In this document: in pieces, positions 63,241 to 64,000 of the stretch | Numbering within the stretch: the first letter of the stretch is position 1 | How the letters are laid out: each line of letters begins with the position of its first letter | Source of the DNA: Nocardioides sp. zg-1308 | GTDB lineage: Bacteria > Actinomycetota > Actinomycetes > Propionibacteriales > Nocardioidaceae | Reading direction: 5' to 3' | Length of the DNA stretch: 64,000 bases | Assembly: GCF_013155375.1 (NCBI RefSeq) | Contig: NZ_JABJQY010000002.1 | Location: 496,001 to 560,000, forward strand | Notes under the pieces: generated by a model | The model's input: only the letters and a program-made list of their open reading frames with translations | Told to the model about the DNA's origin: nothing | The model's database searches: none | Made by a program: the position numbers and the translations under genes

Positions 63241-64000
63241 ATGACCGCTCGCCGCCAGCTGCCCACCGACGAGGCCCGCGACCTGCTCGCCCTGACCCGC
63301 GAGATCGCGACCAAGGAGCTGGCGTCGCGCTCGACGGAGGCCGAGGCGACCGAGACCTTCCCCCGCGACGTCTTCCGGATGCTCGGCCGGGCCGGGCTGC
63401 TCTCGCTGCCCTACCCCGAGGAGCACGGCGGCGGTGACCAGCCCTACGAGGTCTACCTGCAGGTGCTGGAGGAGATCAGCGCGGTCTGGGCGTCCGTCGG
63501 CGTCGGCGTGTCGGTCCACGCGCTGTCCTGCTTCGGCCTGGAGTCCTTCGGCACCGACGAGCAGCGCGCCGAGTGGCTCCCCGACATGCTCGGCGGCGAG
63601 CTGCTGGGGGCGTACTGCCTCTCCGAGCCGCACGCGGGCTCCGACCCCGCCGCGATGCGGACGACCGCGCGCCGCGACGGCGACACCTACATCATCAACG
63701 GCGCGAAGGCGTGGACCACCCACGGCGGGCACGCCGACTTCTACAAGGTGATGGCACGCACCTCCGACGACGCTGGTGCTTCTCGGGGGGCAGGCATCTC
63801 CTGCTTCCTGGTGCCGGCCTCGGCCGAGGGCCTCACCGCCGACCCGCCGGAGCGCAAGATGGGACTGACCGGCTCCGCCACGGCGACGATGCGGTTCGAC
63901 GACGTCCGGGTCGACGCCTCGCGCCGGCTCGGCGCGGAGGGCGAGGGGCTGCGCATCGCCCTCGCGGGCCTCGACTCAGGCCGGCTCGGCATCGCGGCGG
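63241..64000 (+). CDS. Acyl-CoA dehydrogenase (3' end beyond window)
   Basis: The first 253 codons of a flavin-dependent acyl-CoA dehydrogenase that forms the 2-enoyl-CoA. The alpha-helical N-terminal domain (FPRDVFRMLGRAGLLSLPYP, EEHGGG) is followed by the FAD/substrate motif LGAYCLSEPHAGSDPAAM and INGAKAWTTHGGHADFY, then MGLTGSATATMRFDDVRV. The catalytic Glu would lie beyond the right edge. TAACGT ends 7 bases before the ATG, giving another leaderless start. It is unrelated in function to the glycan locus and marks its right boundary. Confidence 0.93.
   Translation, partial: MTARRQLPTDEARDLLALTREIATKELASRSTEAEATETFPRDVFRMLGRAGLLSLPYPEEHGGGDQPYEVYLQVLEEISAVWASVGVGVSVHALSCFGLESFGTDEQRAEWLPDMLGGELLGAYCLSEPHAGSDPAAMRTTARRDGDTYIINGAKAWTTHGGHADFYKVMARTSDDAGASRGAGISCFLVPASAEGLTADPPERKMGLTGSATATMRFDDVRVDASRRLGAEGEGLRIALAGLDSGRLGIAA

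Overview
The window reads as one contiguous, very GC-rich actinobacterial chromosome segment with strong third-position G/C coding bias, many GTG/TTG starts, overlapping stop-start junctions and frequent leaderless promoters (TAnnnT placed 6-7 nt before the start codon). Gene content (IdeR-type repressor, actinobacterial-type citrate synthase, TypA, DUF1707 protein, large secreted metalloproteases) fits the Propionibacteriales, most likely a Nocardioides-like organism. That placement is inference from gene content; no rRNA or tRNA gene was seen to confirm it.

Region 1 (1-20.9 kb) is mainly housekeeping and regulation. It holds the 5' end of an iron-dependent repressor gene, a hotdog-like protein, a GH13 alpha-glucosidase, an MFS efflux pump with a MarR regulator, an autoregulated TetR-heterodimeric ABC exporter operon, pdxH, citrate synthase, a DCC-family thiol protein, a secreted M15-like protein, a GNAT acetyltransferase, serC, topoisomerase IB, a collagen-like secreted protein, an M4 protease with a C-terminal emfourin-like inhibitor domain, typA and an HTH protein. 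The only gene-poor stretch (4594-5174) has three 57-bp tandem repeats and an apparent independent minus-strand unit: promoter, near-perfect Shine-Dalgarno, a 12-codon ORF and a downstream region able to fold into a three-way junction plus competing hairpins.

Region 2 (20.9-33.9 kb) is an export and surface region: two tandem paralogous secreted zinc metalloproteases of more than 1000 residues, an MFS transporter, two paralogous secreted proteins with twin-arginine-like leaders, a DUF1707 membrane protein, an acyltransferase-3 membrane protein and a MauE-thioredoxin fusion.

Region 3 (33.9-63.2 kb) is a surface or exopolysaccharide locus. Twelve plus-strand genes from 46.0 to 59.1 kb lie almost end to end: methyltransferase, GT2, hexapeptide acyltransferase, CgeB-like GT, an unassigned GT-B-like protein, NeuA, a CBS-NeuB-SAF-TIM-barrel fusion, GT4, Wzy/O-antigen-ligase-like protein, two GT4s and a WbaP-type priming transferase. 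Flanking units supply more glycosyltransferases (including two tandem GT11), a PIG-L deacetylase, a WbqC-like protein, a PglK/MsbA-like ABC flippase and a Wzc-like tyrosine kinase. Together they suggest a lipid-linked repeat unit carrying a nonulosonic (sialic-like) acid, flipped by the ABC protein, polymerised by the Wzy-like protein and controlled by the kinase. The 3' end adds a nucleotidyltransferase, a PqqD-like protein, a VanZ protein and an HprK-like kinase fused to a PqqD-like domain, an arrangement reminiscent of the HprK-related/PqqD-related sets of exosortase-EPS loci. The window ends inside an acyl-CoA dehydrogenase gene.
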